The notes under the pieces: generated by a model
What the model was told of the DNA's origin: nothing
The model's input: only the letters and a program-made list of their open reading frames with translations
Databases searched by the model: none
In this document: positions 24,395 through 32,939 of the stretch, one piece after another
Layout: each line of letters starts with the position of its first letter
Numbering within the stretch: position 1 is the first letter of the stretch
Made by a program: the position numbers and the translations under genes
NCBI RefSeq assembly: GCF_947581915.1
Contig: NZ_CANPWG010000021.1
Span: forward strand, 124,001-188,000
Length of the DNA stretch: 64,000 nucleotides
Origin: Candidatus Palauibacter scopulicola
GTDB lineage: Bacteria > Gemmatimonadota > Gemmatimonadetes > Palauibacterales > Palauibacteraceae
Direction of reading: 5' to 3'

Positions 24395-26872
24395 ATGTAC
24401 CTGATGAATAGAACGCGCACGTTCTTCGCTGCGACCGTCTGCGGCCTGCTCCTGCCGGGGGCGGCGGAAGCCCAGGAATTCGGCGGCACGGTGGTGCTCC
24501 ACGAAGGAACGATCATCGTCAGCGAAGCGGTCGACGCGGCTGCGAATCCACAGGACCCATCGTCGGCCTCGCCCCGCAGCCTCTACGTGTACGAGAGGGC
24601 CGGAGAAGGCTGGGAGCGCACGGCGACGCTGCGCGCGCCGGAACATGGCGGCGCGGATTACTTCGGCCGCTTCGTGCTCGCGGACGGCGACCGGCTGCTG
24701 GTCGGGGCCACGGCGCTCGACTCCGACGGGGACGGCCAGAGCGACGGCAGCGTCCTGATCTTCCGGCGCGGCGGAGACGGGTGGGAATTCGAGCGCTACC
24801 TGCGGCCGGAGAGCGTCCCGCCCGGCGTGTCCTTCGGCCGCTTCGCCTCGATCGGCGGCAACCTCCTCGTCGTCACCGCGCTGGGCTATCAGGAAACCGG
24901 CGGGGCCTGGGTCTTCACGCGCGGCGCGGATGGCGAGTGGATCGAGGACGGGATCCTGACCTCCGCCGACCCGGATCCCCAGCAGGAGTTCTTCGGCTGG
25001 GGCGCCCACACCGATGGCGAACGCGTGATCGTGGGCGCCTTCGCCGGCCCGCAACTGCCCGGGGCCGCGTACGTGTTCGGGCGGAGTGCCGAAGGTGACT
25101 GGGTGCAGGAGGCGCGGCTCGGCCACGAGGGCGACGAGAGGCAGCCGGGAGCGGCATTGGTGGCGAATCGCGCCGCGGTCCTCGCGGTCGGCATCAACGG
25201 CTCCCACGCCCTTCTCGGGCTGCCGGGCGCCTACGACGGGGCGGGGACGGTCCTCAACTACGTGCGCCGCTCGTCCGGCGAGTGGGTGCGGCAGGGATCG
25301 CTGTCGGCTTTCCAGCGTCAGCCCGGCGACTATTTCGGAGCGACCATCGCGGCGCGCGATGACGAACTCTGGATCGCGGCACCGGGCGCGGGCCGTTTCG
25401 GCGCGATCTACGCCTTCTCCCGGGATGCCGCGGCCGCGGAGTTCGGCTCGGTGACCCGCATCGCCGCGGGGCCCGGAACGGATGCGGGAGACGGCTTCGG
25501 CCTCTCGATCTCCGCCTCCGGCGACATGGCGGTCGTTGGGCAGCCGTGGGACGATGCGGCGCTCGGTTCCGCCGCCGTGTTCGAGAACCGGGATGGCACA
25601 TGGTCCGAAACGGCAAAGCTCTTCATCCCCGAGGAACGGCGCCCGCTGACGGCGCTCTCCGAGGTCGACTGCGGCGACGATGGCATGGCGGACCAGTTCA
25701 CCTGCGACCAGGTGGACGTGATCTCATTCCTGCCGCTCGACGCGATCGGCGGCACCGACCGCGGCATCGAGACGAACGATGTCTGGGGGTGGACGGATCC
25801 GCAGACCGGCCGCGAGTACGCGATCGTCGGCCGCACGGATGGCACCGCGTTCATCGACATCTCCGACCCCGCGGCGCCCGTCTACCTGGGCAGTCTGCCG
25901 AAGACGCCGGGCTCGCTGACGCAGTCGTGGCGCGACATCAAGGTTCATGCAAACCACGCCTTCGTCGTGGCGGACAATGCCGGCGAGCACGGGATGCAGG
26001 TCTTCGACCTCACGCGGCTCCGCGACGTGCGCGGTGCGCCGGTCGAGTTCGATCCCGACACGGTCTACGAGGGGATCGCGAGCGCCCACAACGTGGTGAT
26101 CAACGAGGAGACCGCGACCGCGTACGCCGTCGGTTCGAGCGGCGGCGGCGAGACGTGCGGCGGTGGGCTCCACATGATCGACGTCAGCGATCCGAAGGCG
26201 CCGACCTTCCTCGGCTGCCACGCGGAGGCGGGCACCGGACGAGGGCAGACCGGCTACACGCACGACGCGCAGTGCGTGAACTACCACGGCCCGGACGCCG
26301 AGCACGTCGGGAAGGAGATCTGCCTCAAGGCCAACGAGACGCACGTCGTGATCGCGGACGTCACGGACCGGGACAACCCGGTCACGCTCTCGACCGCCGA
26401 TTACCCGGCCGCCACCTACACGCACCAGGGCTGGCTCACGGACGACCACCGCTATTTCTACCAGAACGACGAACTCGACGAGATGGCTTCGGTGGGCCAG
26501 GCGCAGCAGACCGGGACGGAGCCCGACATGGAGGCGAGCCGCACGCTCATCTGGGACGTCTCGGACCTGGACGATCCGATCCTCGTCAAGGAACACTTCG
26601 GGGAGACGTTCACGATCGACCACAACCTCTACATCGTGGGCGATCTCATGTACCAGTCGAACTACGTGAGCGGGCTGCGCGTGCTCGACATCAGCGACCG
26701 CGAGAACCCGCGCGAGGTCGGCTTCTTCGACACGGTGCCGTGGGACGAGTCCGTCACCTTCGACGGCTCGTGGTCGAACTACCCGTTCTTCGCCAGCGGG
26801 ACGATCATCGTGTCGAGCGGCAAGGAAGGCGTGTTCTTCCTCCGGTACCGCCGGCCGGAACTGGTGCCCTGA
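24395..26872 (+). CDS. Choice-of-anchor B family secreted protein, paralogue of 18920-21304
   Basis: 825 residues with signal peptide cleaved near AEAQ. The same two-part architecture: FG-GAP blades (about 30-410; LLVGATALDSDGDGQSDG, VIVGAFAGP, LWIAAPGAG) then the LVIVD/choice-of-anchor B half. Landmarks shared with the paralogue are DVWGWTDPQTGREYAIVG, YEGIASAHNVVINEETA, SSGGGETCGGGLHMID, YTHDAQC, GKEICLKANETHVVIADV, YTHQGWLTDDHRYFYQNDE and IDHNLYIVGDLMYQSNY. It also ends in PELVP. Relative to the paralogue it carries a short insertion (about residues 707-720) after the NDELDE motif. The two genes flank a YncE-like and a VCBS gene, suggesting duplication of the family inside one operon. Confidence 0.88.
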   Translation: MYLMNRTRTFFAATVCGLLLPGAAEAQEFGGTVVLHEGTIIVSEAVDAAANPQDPSSASPRSLYVYERAGEGWERTATLRAPEHGGADYFGRFVLADGDRLLVGATALDSDGDGQSDGSVLIFRRGGDGWEFERYLRPESVPPGVSFGRFASIGGNLLVVTALGYQETGGAWVFTRGADGEWIEDGILTSADPDPQQEFFGWGAHTDGERVIVGAFAGPQLPGAAYVFGRSAEGDWVQEARLGHEGDERQPGAALVANRAAVLAVGINGSHALLGLPGAYDGAGTVLNYVRRSSGEWVRQGSLSAFQRQPGDYFGATIAARDDELWIAAPGAGRFGAIYAFSRDAAAAEFGSVTRIAAGPGTDAGDGFGLSISASGDMAVVGQPWDDAALGSAAVFENRDGTWSETAKLFIPEERRPLTALSEVDCGDDGMADQFTCDQVDVISFLPLDAIGGTDRGIETNDVWGWTDPQTGREYAIVGRTDGTAFIDISDPAAPVYLGSLPKTPGSLTQSWRDIKVHANHAFVVADNAGEHGMQVFDLTRLRDVRGAPVEFDPDTVYEGIASAHNVVINEETATAYAVGSSGGGETCGGGLHMIDVSDPKAPTFLGCHAEAGTGRGQTGYTHDAQCVNYHGPDAEHVGKEICLKANETHVVIADVTDRDNPVTLSTADYPAATYTHQGWLTDDHRYFYQNDELDEMASVGQAQQTGTEPDMEASRTLIWDVSDLDDPILVKEHFGETFTIDHNLYIVGDLMYQSNYVSGLRVLDISDRENPREVGFFDTVPWDESVTFDGSWSNYPFFASGTIIVSSGKEGVFFLRYRRPELVP

Positions 26873-28089
26873 GACGCCCGGGTCACCCGCCCGCGGCGGC
26901 CGCCCGGCCGCTGACGGCGCGGGCGCTCGCGCTCCTGGCGGGGGTTGCGGGCTGGGGATGCTCGGATGGCACCGGCCCCTCCCCGGCTCCGCCACCGCCG
27001 CCCGCGCCACCGGAGCCCGCCGCCTTCGAGCTGGTGGCGAACGAAGTGCTGACCGGACTCTCCCAACCGGTCTTCCTCACCGCTCCGCCGGGAGACGCGA
27101 GACTCTTCGTCGTGGAGCAGACGGGCCGCATCCGCATCGCGAGCCCGGACGGGCAACTCCTCGCGGACCCCTTCCTCGACCTTTCGGGCCGTGTCGGCAC
27201 GGCCCCCGAGGGCGGCCTCCTCACGATGGCCTTCCACCCGCGGTACGCGGACAACGGACAGGTCTTCGTCTACTACACCGACACGGGGGACGACACGGTG
27301 GTCGAGCGCTACACCGTCTCGGGGGACCCCGACCGGCTCGACCCGGGCTCGGCGAAGCGGATCCTCGCGCTCACGCAGCGCCGCCAGAACCACAACGGCG
27401 GGATGCTGCAGTTCGGGCCCGACGGGATGCTGTACATCTTCCTCGGCGACGAGGGCGGGGCGGGCGATCCGTTCGGCAACGGCCAGAATCCGGAGACGCT
27501 GCACGGTTCGATCCTCCGTATCGACGTGGACGGAGGCGACCCGTACGCGATCCCGGACGACAACCCGTTCGCGGGAGAAGAGGGCGCGCGGGGCGAGATC
27601 TGGGCCATCGGCGTCCGGAATCCGTGGCGCTCGACCTTCGACTTCGCGGACAACGTCCTCTACGTGGCGGACGTGGGCCAGAACGAGCGTGAGGAGATCA
27701 ATGCGGTGCCGGCGGGCGAGGCGGGCGTGAACTACGGCTGGAGCACCATGGAGGGAACCGCCTGCTACCAGAGCTCCGGGTGCGACATGTCGGGGCTTAC
27801 CCTGCCCGTCGTCGAGTACATCCACGACGGCAGCGTCTGCTCGGTGACCGGAGGATACGTCTACCGCGGCTCACAGCTCCCCGAGATCGCGGGGCACTAC
27901 TTCTACTCGGATTTCTGCACCGGCTTCCTGCGGAGCTTCCGGTTCGACGGCGGGCAGGCGACGGACGAGCGACGCTGGAACGCGGGGAGCCTCGGGGCGG
28001 TGTCGTCCTTCGGCGTCGACGGCGCCGGGGAACTTTACGTCGTGAACATCACCGGCTCCGTCTCCCGCCTGGAGCGCCGCCAGCCGTAG
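26869..28089 (+). CDS. PQQ-dependent sugar dehydrogenase-like (GSDH) secreted protein
   Basis: About 406 residues. The six-bladed GSDH propeller is clear: LFVVEQTGRIRI, EGGLLTMAFHPRYADNGQVF, QNHNGGMLQFGPDGMLYI, GDEGGAGDPFGNGQN, GSILRIDVDGGDPY, WAIGVRNPWRSTFD, ADVGQNEREEIN, GGYVYRG and GHYFYSDFCTGF. Homologues oxidise aldose sugars using PQQ at the outer face of the membrane. The HNGG histidine in the expected catalytic position is retained. The start is odd: no ATG, GTG or TTG lies in frame before the mature domain. The only reasonable start is CTG at 26869, overlapping the previous stop (CTGA). A signal or lipoprotein segment (LALLAGVAGWGC) follows. The 5' end is therefore uncertain. Confidence 0.82.
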   Translation: MRRPGHPPAAAARPLTARALALLAGVAGWGCSDGTGPSPAPPPPPAPPEPAAFELVANEVLTGLSQPVFLTAPPGDARLFVVEQTGRIRIASPDGQLLADPFLDLSGRVGTAPEGGLLTMAFHPRYADNGQVFVYYTDTGDDTVVERYTVSGDPDRLDPGSAKRILALTQRRQNHNGGMLQFGPDGMLYIFLGDEGGAGDPFGNGQNPETLHGSILRIDVDGGDPYAIPDDNPFAGEEGARGEIWAIGVRNPWRSTFDFADNVLYVADVGQNEREEINAVPAGEAGVNYGWSTMEGTACYQSSGCDMSGLTLPVVEYIHDGSVCSVTGGYVYRGSQLPEIAGHYFYSDFCTGFLRSFRFDGGQATDERRWNAGSLGAVSSFGVDGAGELYVVNITGSVSRLERRQP

Positions 28090-28168
28090 CGGCGCTCGGC
28101 GGGCCGCCGTGTTCGATGATACCCGCCGATGGCCGCCGGATCGTGTCGACGCTGCTGGGCCGGGGCTG

Positions 28169-28984
28169 CTAAACCCTGAACGTCAGCCCCACCTGGAAGA
28201 GCAGGAAGTCAACATCGGAGGCGATGGGCGAGAACGAACTCCCGCCGAAGCCGTCCTCGACGATGCTCCCGGGCACGAGATACTCCGTGTGGCCGTGCCT
28301 CCGGTACTGGGCTTCGAGCTTCAACACTACCGGCTTGGCGGACCGGCTGACCGGGATCGCCAGGCCGCCGCCGACGCCGTACGCCGCGCGCACGTCGTCG
28401 AAGTTCACCGTCGTCCCCTGATAGGGCGAGTCGCGATGGAGCGTCTGGTAGAGGTCCCAACCAGGCTCGGCGGAGCTGACCGTGAAGAAGTAGCCGAGCC
28501 CGACGAAGCCGTTCACGTAGGGTTGGACGGGGCCGTACGGAAACCGGATCTCGGGGCCGAATCCCAGGTAGCCGATGTTGTTCTGCGTGACGACGTCGGT
28601 CAGGATCCGGTCGGTCGCCGCGAATACCGGGACGCCAAGCGTCTCCGACCCGTATTCGAGGAAGCCGGCTTCGAACCGGACCCGGAAGGCGGGGGAGTCC
28701 GCGAAGCCGAGCAGGGCCGTGAGCGCCCCCCCGAAACCGTCGTTGACGAACGAACCGAATTGCCCCCGCGGCGACATCACGGACAAGATCCCGCCCAAGT
28801 CCCATTGCGCGCCGTTTCCGCCCCCGGAGGCGTCCCGGGGCGGTTGGCCGGGGAGCTGTCCGCCCGGCACCTGCGCCGCGACGTCCAAAGGCGCCAGCGT
28901 CACCAGCGTCACAAGCACGGCGAGTCCGGTCCCGAGCGCGCTTCGACTCCTCCGCCGTTTGCGCAGCATCCGTGTACGCATCAT
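28169..28984 (-). CDS. Outer-membrane beta-barrel protein
   Basis: 271 residues from ATG 28984, with GGAAGGAG upstream. A basic N-terminus (RKRRRSRS) and hydrophobic helix end in a signal site near VAAQ. A Gly/Pro-rich linker follows, then about eight amphipathic strands: FGGALTALLGF, FRVRFEAGFLEYG, IGYLGFGPEIRFPYG, PYVNGFVGLGYFFTV, YGVGGGLAIPV, VVLKLEAQYRRHG and FLLFQVGLTFRV. The C-terminal aromatic/hydrophobic strand fits BAM recognition. It resembles OmpA/OmpW-like barrels. It converges with the sugar dehydrogenase-like gene. Ligand unknown. Confidence 0.75.
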   Translation of the reverse strand: MMRTRMLRKRRRSRSALGTGLAVLVTLVTLAPLDVAAQVPGGQLPGQPPRDASGGGNGAQWDLGGILSVMSPRGQFGSFVNDGFGGALTALLGFADSPAFRVRFEAGFLEYGSETLGVPVFAATDRILTDVVTQNNIGYLGFGPEIRFPYGPVQPYVNGFVGLGYFFTVSSAEPGWDLYQTLHRDSPYQGTTVNFDDVRAAYGVGGGLAIPVSRSAKPVVLKLEAQYRRHGHTEYLVPGSIVEDGFGGSSFSPIASDVDFLLFQVGLTFRV

Positions 28985-29085
28985 CCGTCCCGCTCCTTCC
29001 CGCGTTTCCCTGGCGTCCGGTCGGTCGCCCGGCTCCGCGCCCGCTGTCTCTCGTCGTCCCGTAGACGGCCGCACTCCGGAAACCG

Positions 29086-29889
29086 TCACAGCGTAATCTC
29101 GCCGGTAAGGTAGAGCGCCGCACGACCGGCGATCGTCACGCGGTCCCCGAGGTGGCGACAGATGAGGGTACCGCCGCGGGCGCTGATCTGCCTCGCCTCG
29201 AGCGGCGCCTCGCCGCGACCGAGCCGCTCGGCCCAGTAGGGCGCCAGCGTGCAGTGCGCGGAGCCCGTGACCGGATCCTCCGGCACGCCGACGCTCGGCG
29301 CAAAGAAGCGGGACACGAAATCCGCGCTCACTCCGGGCGCGCTCACGATGATCCCGAGCCGGTCCAGTCCGCGCAGCCGCGCGAAATCCGGCTTCAGCTT
29401 CCGGACATCGTCCTCGGCCTCGAGGAGGACGAGATAGTCCCGCTCCGAGGCCAGAACCTCCGCCGGTGCGGCCCCCAGCCCCTCCACCAGGGCGCGAGGG
29501 GCCTCGCGCGGGGCCGCGGGACGCGCCGGAAAGTCCATCACGAGGAGATCCCCCTCGCCCCGTTCCACGACGAGCTCACCGCTTCTCGTCTCGAAACGCA
29601 CGTTCTCGCGGCCCGGCGCCAGCCGCTCGAGAATGACCCAGGCGGAGGCCAGCGTCGCGTGGCCGCACAGGTCGACCTCCGACAGAGGCGTGAACCAGCG
29701 GAGCCCGAACCCATCTCCTTCGCTTTCGTCGTCGCGAACGAAGAACGCGGTCTCCGAGAGGTTGTTCTCCGCCGCGATCTTCTGCAGGACGTCGTCGTCG
29801 AGCCACGCCTCGAGCGGACAGACGGCGGCCGGATTGCCTTCGAAGGGCCGGTCCGAGAAGGCGTCGAGCTGGTACAGCGGGATCTTCAT
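29086..29889 (-). CDS. PhzF-family isomerase-like protein
   Basis: 267 residues from ATG 29889, with GGAG just upstream. The PhzF/diaminopimelate-epimerase-like double hot-dog fold is indicated by LYQLDAFSDRPFEGNPAAVC, the conserved glutamate in ENNLSETAF (Glu46), LRWFTPLSEVDLCGHATLA and EDPVTGSAHCTLAPYW. PhzF itself isomerises DHHA in phenazine synthesis, but most members (YddE-like) have unknown substrates, and no phenazine genes are present. Probably a housekeeping isomerase. Confidence 0.9.
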   Translation of the reverse strand: MKIPLYQLDAFSDRPFEGNPAAVCPLEAWLDDDVLQKIAAENNLSETAFFVRDDESEGDGFGLRWFTPLSEVDLCGHATLASAWVILERLAPGRENVRFETRSGELVVERGEGDLLVMDFPARPAAPREAPRALVEGLGAAPAEVLASERDYLVLLEAEDDVRKLKPDFARLRGLDRLGIIVSAPGVSADFVSRFFAPSVGVPEDPVTGSAHCTLAPYWAERLGRGEAPLEARQISARGGTLICRHLGDRVTIAGRAALYLTGEITL

Positions 29890-30001
29890 GCGCGCTCCGT
29901 GCGACGTGAACTGCCAATTCGGGTAAGCTAGCGCCTCGCCACTTTCGGCGCTGACGCCGGGTGTCGCCACGGGCCGGCAGCGGGAGGCCCGCGGCGCGGG
30001 G

Positions 30002-30030
30002 TTCACCGTACACGGCTGCGCCGGTAGATT
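30002..30030 (+). promoter_or_regulatory. Possible sigma-70-like promoter for the EVE-LemA operon
   Basis: TTCACC (30002-30007) and TAGATT (30025-30030) are separated by 17 bases, each matching 4 of 6 consensus positions, about 70 bases before the EVE-domain gene in the divergent intergenic region. The match is moderate. Confidence 0.3.
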
Positions 30031-30098
30031 CCGCCCATCCGCGCGGGACATCCGCGCGCCGTCGGGATGCGGACGGACATCAACAGGGAAGGCGCGAC

Positions 30099-30575
30099 AT
30101 GCCGGTCGAAATCACCGGATACTGGCTGGCCAAGACCGAGCCCCACGTGTACTCGATCGACGACCTCGCCCTCGACGGCGAGACGGAATGGGACGGCGTG
30201 CGGAACTACCAGGTCCGGAACTTCATGCGCGACCGGATGAATCCGGGCGAGAAGGTCCTCATCTATCATTCCAACACCAGGGTGCTCGGCGTCTACGGGG
30301 TGGCTGAAGTCGCGGGTCCGGCGCATCCGGACTCCACCCAGTTCGATCCCGACAGCCACTACTTCGACCCGAAGTCCAGCCGGGAGGATCCCCGCTGGTG
30401 GTGCCCCGATTTCCGCTACGTGGAGACCTTCGGGACGCCGGTGACGCGGCAGATGATGAAAGAAACGGCCGGCCTCGAGGCTATCAATGTCATGAAACGG
30501 GGCATGCGACTTTCGGTCATGCCGGTGACGGAGGAGGAGTTCGAGATCATCCTCCGCCTTGGACGTGGAGCATAG
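30099..30575 (+). CDS. EVE domain protein
   Basis: 158 residues from ATG 30099, with AGGGAAGG upstream. It is a single EVE (PUA-like) domain: YWLAKTEPHVYSIDDL, WDGVRNYQVRNFMRDRM, GEKVLIYHSN, GVYGVAEVAGPAHPDSTQFD, then a C-terminal helix pair. EVE domains bind modified bases in RNA or DNA, and stand-alone bacterial members are conserved but of unsettled function. First gene of a run of seven co-directional genes. Nothing here ties it to a restriction or defence system. Confidence 0.92.
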   Translation: MPVEITGYWLAKTEPHVYSIDDLALDGETEWDGVRNYQVRNFMRDRMNPGEKVLIYHSNTRVLGVYGVAEVAGPAHPDSTQFDPDSHYFDPKSSREDPRWWCPDFRYVETFGTPVTRQMMKETAGLEAINVMKRGMRLSVMPVTEEEFEIILRLGRGA

Positions 30576-30593
30576 GGGAAACAGAGGCAGGTC

Positions 30594-31142
30594 ATGTTGT
30601 GGTTCCTGGTCATACTCGCGGCGGTCGCCTTCATCGCCATCGGCATGTACAACAGCCTCGTGCGGCTTCGCGTACGCGTGAACGGCGCCTGGGCCGACAT
30701 CGACGTCCAGCTCAAGCGCCGCTGGGACCTCATCCCCAACCTCATGGAGACAGTCGAGGCATCGGCGGGCCACGAACGCGAGACGCTCGAGGCCGTGGTC
30801 GAGGCGAGGAATCGGGCCATGGGCGCACGGGGGCCCGCCGAGGCGGGGGCGGCCGAGGGAGCGCTCGCGGGGGCGCTCGGGAGGCTCTTCGCGCTCTCCG
30901 AGGCCTATCCCCAGCTGCGCGGGGTCGAGGCGTTCACGGACTTTCAGCGCTCCCTGGATGAGATCGAGGAGGCGGTGCAGAACGCGCGACGCTACTACAA
31001 CGCCGTCGTCCGGGACTACAACACGAAGATGCAGGTCTTCCCGACGAATCTGATCGCCGGGCTGTTCGGCCACACACGCCGGGAGTTTTTCTCGCTCGAC
31101 GACGAGCGGCAGCGCGAGGGGCCGCAGGTGGCGTTCTCGTGA
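30594..31142 (+). CDS. lemA: LemA family protein
   Basis: 182 residues. One N-terminal membrane helix (FLVILAAVAFIAIGMYNSL) is followed by the LemA signature RVNGAWADIDVQLKRRWDLIPNL and a long antiparallel helical coiled region, ending with YNTKMQVFPTNLIAGLFG and REFFSLDD. LemA proteins are inner-membrane proteins with an extracytoplasmic or cytoplasmic helical bundle of unknown role. Its stop overlaps the GTG of the DUF2207 gene, a common pairing. Confidence 0.93.
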   Translation: MLWFLVILAAVAFIAIGMYNSLVRLRVRVNGAWADIDVQLKRRWDLIPNLMETVEASAGHERETLEAVVEARNRAMGARGPAEAGAAEGALAGALGRLFALSEAYPQLRGVEAFTDFQRSLDEIEEAVQNARRYYNAVVRDYNTKMQVFPTNLIAGLFGHTRREFFSLDDERQREGPQVAFS

Positions 31143-32938
31143 AGCGCGGACACCCGCGACGAGCCGCGGAGGCGGCGGTGCGAGCCGCCCTGCTGGCGGG
31201 CGCCACCGCCGGTGCCATCTGGCTCTTCCCTTCTCCGGCGGCCGCGCAGGAGCGCTCCTGGCGCATCGAGGACTTCCACGCCGACATCCGGGTGCTGGAA
31301 AGCGGGGCCGTCGAGGTGACCGAAACGATCCGGCCGCGGTTCAATGGAAGCTACAACGGCATCCAGCGGACGATTCCCGTCGAGTACCGCATCAACGGGT
31401 TCCGGTACAGGCTGCGCACTTCCGTGGAGGCGGCGACGGACGCGGACGGGAATCCGCTGCGCCACGAGTCGACGCGCGATGGGGACTACCTGAGCACGAA
31501 GATCTGGGTGCCCGGCGCCGTCGACACGGTGCGCACGGTCCGACTCTCGTACAGCGTGACGAACGGGCTCCGCTTCTTCGAGGCGGACGAGGGGACGGAC
31601 GGCATCGTCGAGGCGTACGACGAACTGTACTGGAACGTGACGGGCACCGAATGGCCGGTCCCGATCGAGACGGCGAGCGCAACCGTGAGGCTTCCGCCGG
31701 CGGTCGGGGGCGTGCGCGCCCACGCCTTCACCGGGGGCTACGGCGCCACGGGCCGGGATGCGACGGTCGCCGTCACGGGCACGCGGATCGACGTGCGAAC
31801 CGACCGGCCGCTCGGCTTCCGGGAAGGCCTGACGATCGGGGTCGGATGGAATGCCGGCGTCGTGCGGCGGCCCGCGGCGATCGACCGCGCCGGCATGTAC
31901 CTGTCCGACAACTGGCCGCTCTTCCTGCCCTTCTTCGTCCTCGCCTTCATGTACCGGCGCTGGAACGAGCGGGGGCGCGATCCCGAGATCGGGTCGATCG
32001 AGCCGCGCTACGAGCCGCCCGGCGACCTGACGCCCGCCGAGGTCGGCGTCATCATCGACAACCGCGCCGACCTGCGCGACATCACGGCGACGCTGATCGA
32101 CCTCGCCGTCCGGGGGCACCTGACGATCGAGGAACGCGAGGAGAAGCAACTCCTGGGGCTGGTGACCGGAAAGGACTACCTCTTCGAGCGACGCGACAAC
32201 ACGGGCGACCACCTGGCCCCGCACGAACGCGCGCTCCTGCGGGCGGTGTTCGGGGGGCGAAGGACCCGCCGGCTCTCGGACCTCAAGGACCGCTTCTACA
32301 AGGACCTCCCGGAACTGAAGTCGAAATTGCTGGCGACGCTCATCGAGCACGGCGTGTACACCGAATCGCCGACCATCGTCGCCGGGAAATACGTGGGTCT
32401 GGGGTTCCTGGTCGGCATCGTGATCTTCTTCGGCGGGCTGCTCGCCCAGGCCGTGCTCCCGCTCGCGATGGGGGCCGTGCTCGGGGCGGCCATCGCTTCG
32501 GCGTTCGTCATCGTGGTTTTCGGACTCTTCATGCCGGCGCGCACGAAGAGGGGGACGGAGTTGCTGCGGCAGGTGAAGGGGTTCGAGGAGTTCCTCACGC
32601 GCGTCGAATCCGACCGCTACCGGCGGAAGATCACGGGCCCCGAGATGTTCGAGAAGTGTCTTCCGTACGCCATGGCGCTGGGCGTCGCGGCGCAGTGGGC
32701 GCGAGCCTTCCGGGACCTGTATCGCGAACCCCCGGACTGGTATCATGGGCACGCTCTTTCGACGTTCAACTCTCATATCCTGGTCTCGAACCTCAACAGC
32801 ATGTCCGCGGAGACGCACAGCGTGATGCAGTCCGCGCCGCGCAGCGCCCAGGGCTCGAGCTTCTCGGGCGGCGGGATTTCCGGGGGCGGCGGATTCTCGG
32901 GCGGCGGCTTCGGCGGAGGTGGAGGAGGCGCATTCTGA
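31139..32938 (+). CDS. DUF2207 domain membrane protein
   Basis: 599 residues from GTG 31139, overlapping the lemA stop (GTGA). It has a signal peptide to about residue 36, then the DUF2207 extracytoplasmic beta domain (WRIEDFHADIRVLESGAVEV, NGIQRTIPVEYR). A membrane helix near residue 260 (FLPFFVLAFMYRRW), the cytoplasmic winged-helix-like segment (LTPAEVGVIIDN) and two helices near 420-460 follow. The C-terminus is very Gly/Ser-rich (SGGGISGGGGFSGGG...), as is normal for this family. The LemA-DUF2207 pair probably works as one membrane assembly; function unknown. Confidence 0.9.
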   Translation: MKRGHPRRAAEAAVRAALLAGATAGAIWLFPSPAAAQERSWRIEDFHADIRVLESGAVEVTETIRPRFNGSYNGIQRTIPVEYRINGFRYRLRTSVEAATDADGNPLRHESTRDGDYLSTKIWVPGAVDTVRTVRLSYSVTNGLRFFEADEGTDGIVEAYDELYWNVTGTEWPVPIETASATVRLPPAVGGVRAHAFTGGYGATGRDATVAVTGTRIDVRTDRPLGFREGLTIGVGWNAGVVRRPAAIDRAGMYLSDNWPLFLPFFVLAFMYRRWNERGRDPEIGSIEPRYEPPGDLTPAEVGVIIDNRADLRDITATLIDLAVRGHLTIEEREEKQLLGLVTGKDYLFERRDNTGDHLAPHERALLRAVFGGRRTRRLSDLKDRFYKDLPELKSKLLATLIEHGVYTESPTIVAGKYVGLGFLVGIVIFFGGLLAQAVLPLAMGAVLGAAIASAFVIVVFGLFMPARTKRGTELLRQVKGFEEFLTRVESDRYRRKITGPEMFEKCLPYAMALGVAAQWARAFRDLYREPPDWYHGHALSTFNSHILVSNLNSMSAETHSVMQSAPRSAQGSSFSGGGISGGGGFSGGGFGGGGGGAF

Positions 32939-32939
32939 C

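Noticed and set aside
30099-30575. EVE domain protein as part of a defence island.
   Set aside because: EVE domains can accompany restriction systems, but the neighbours here are LemA, DUF2207 and metabolic genes with no nuclease, methylase or toxin.
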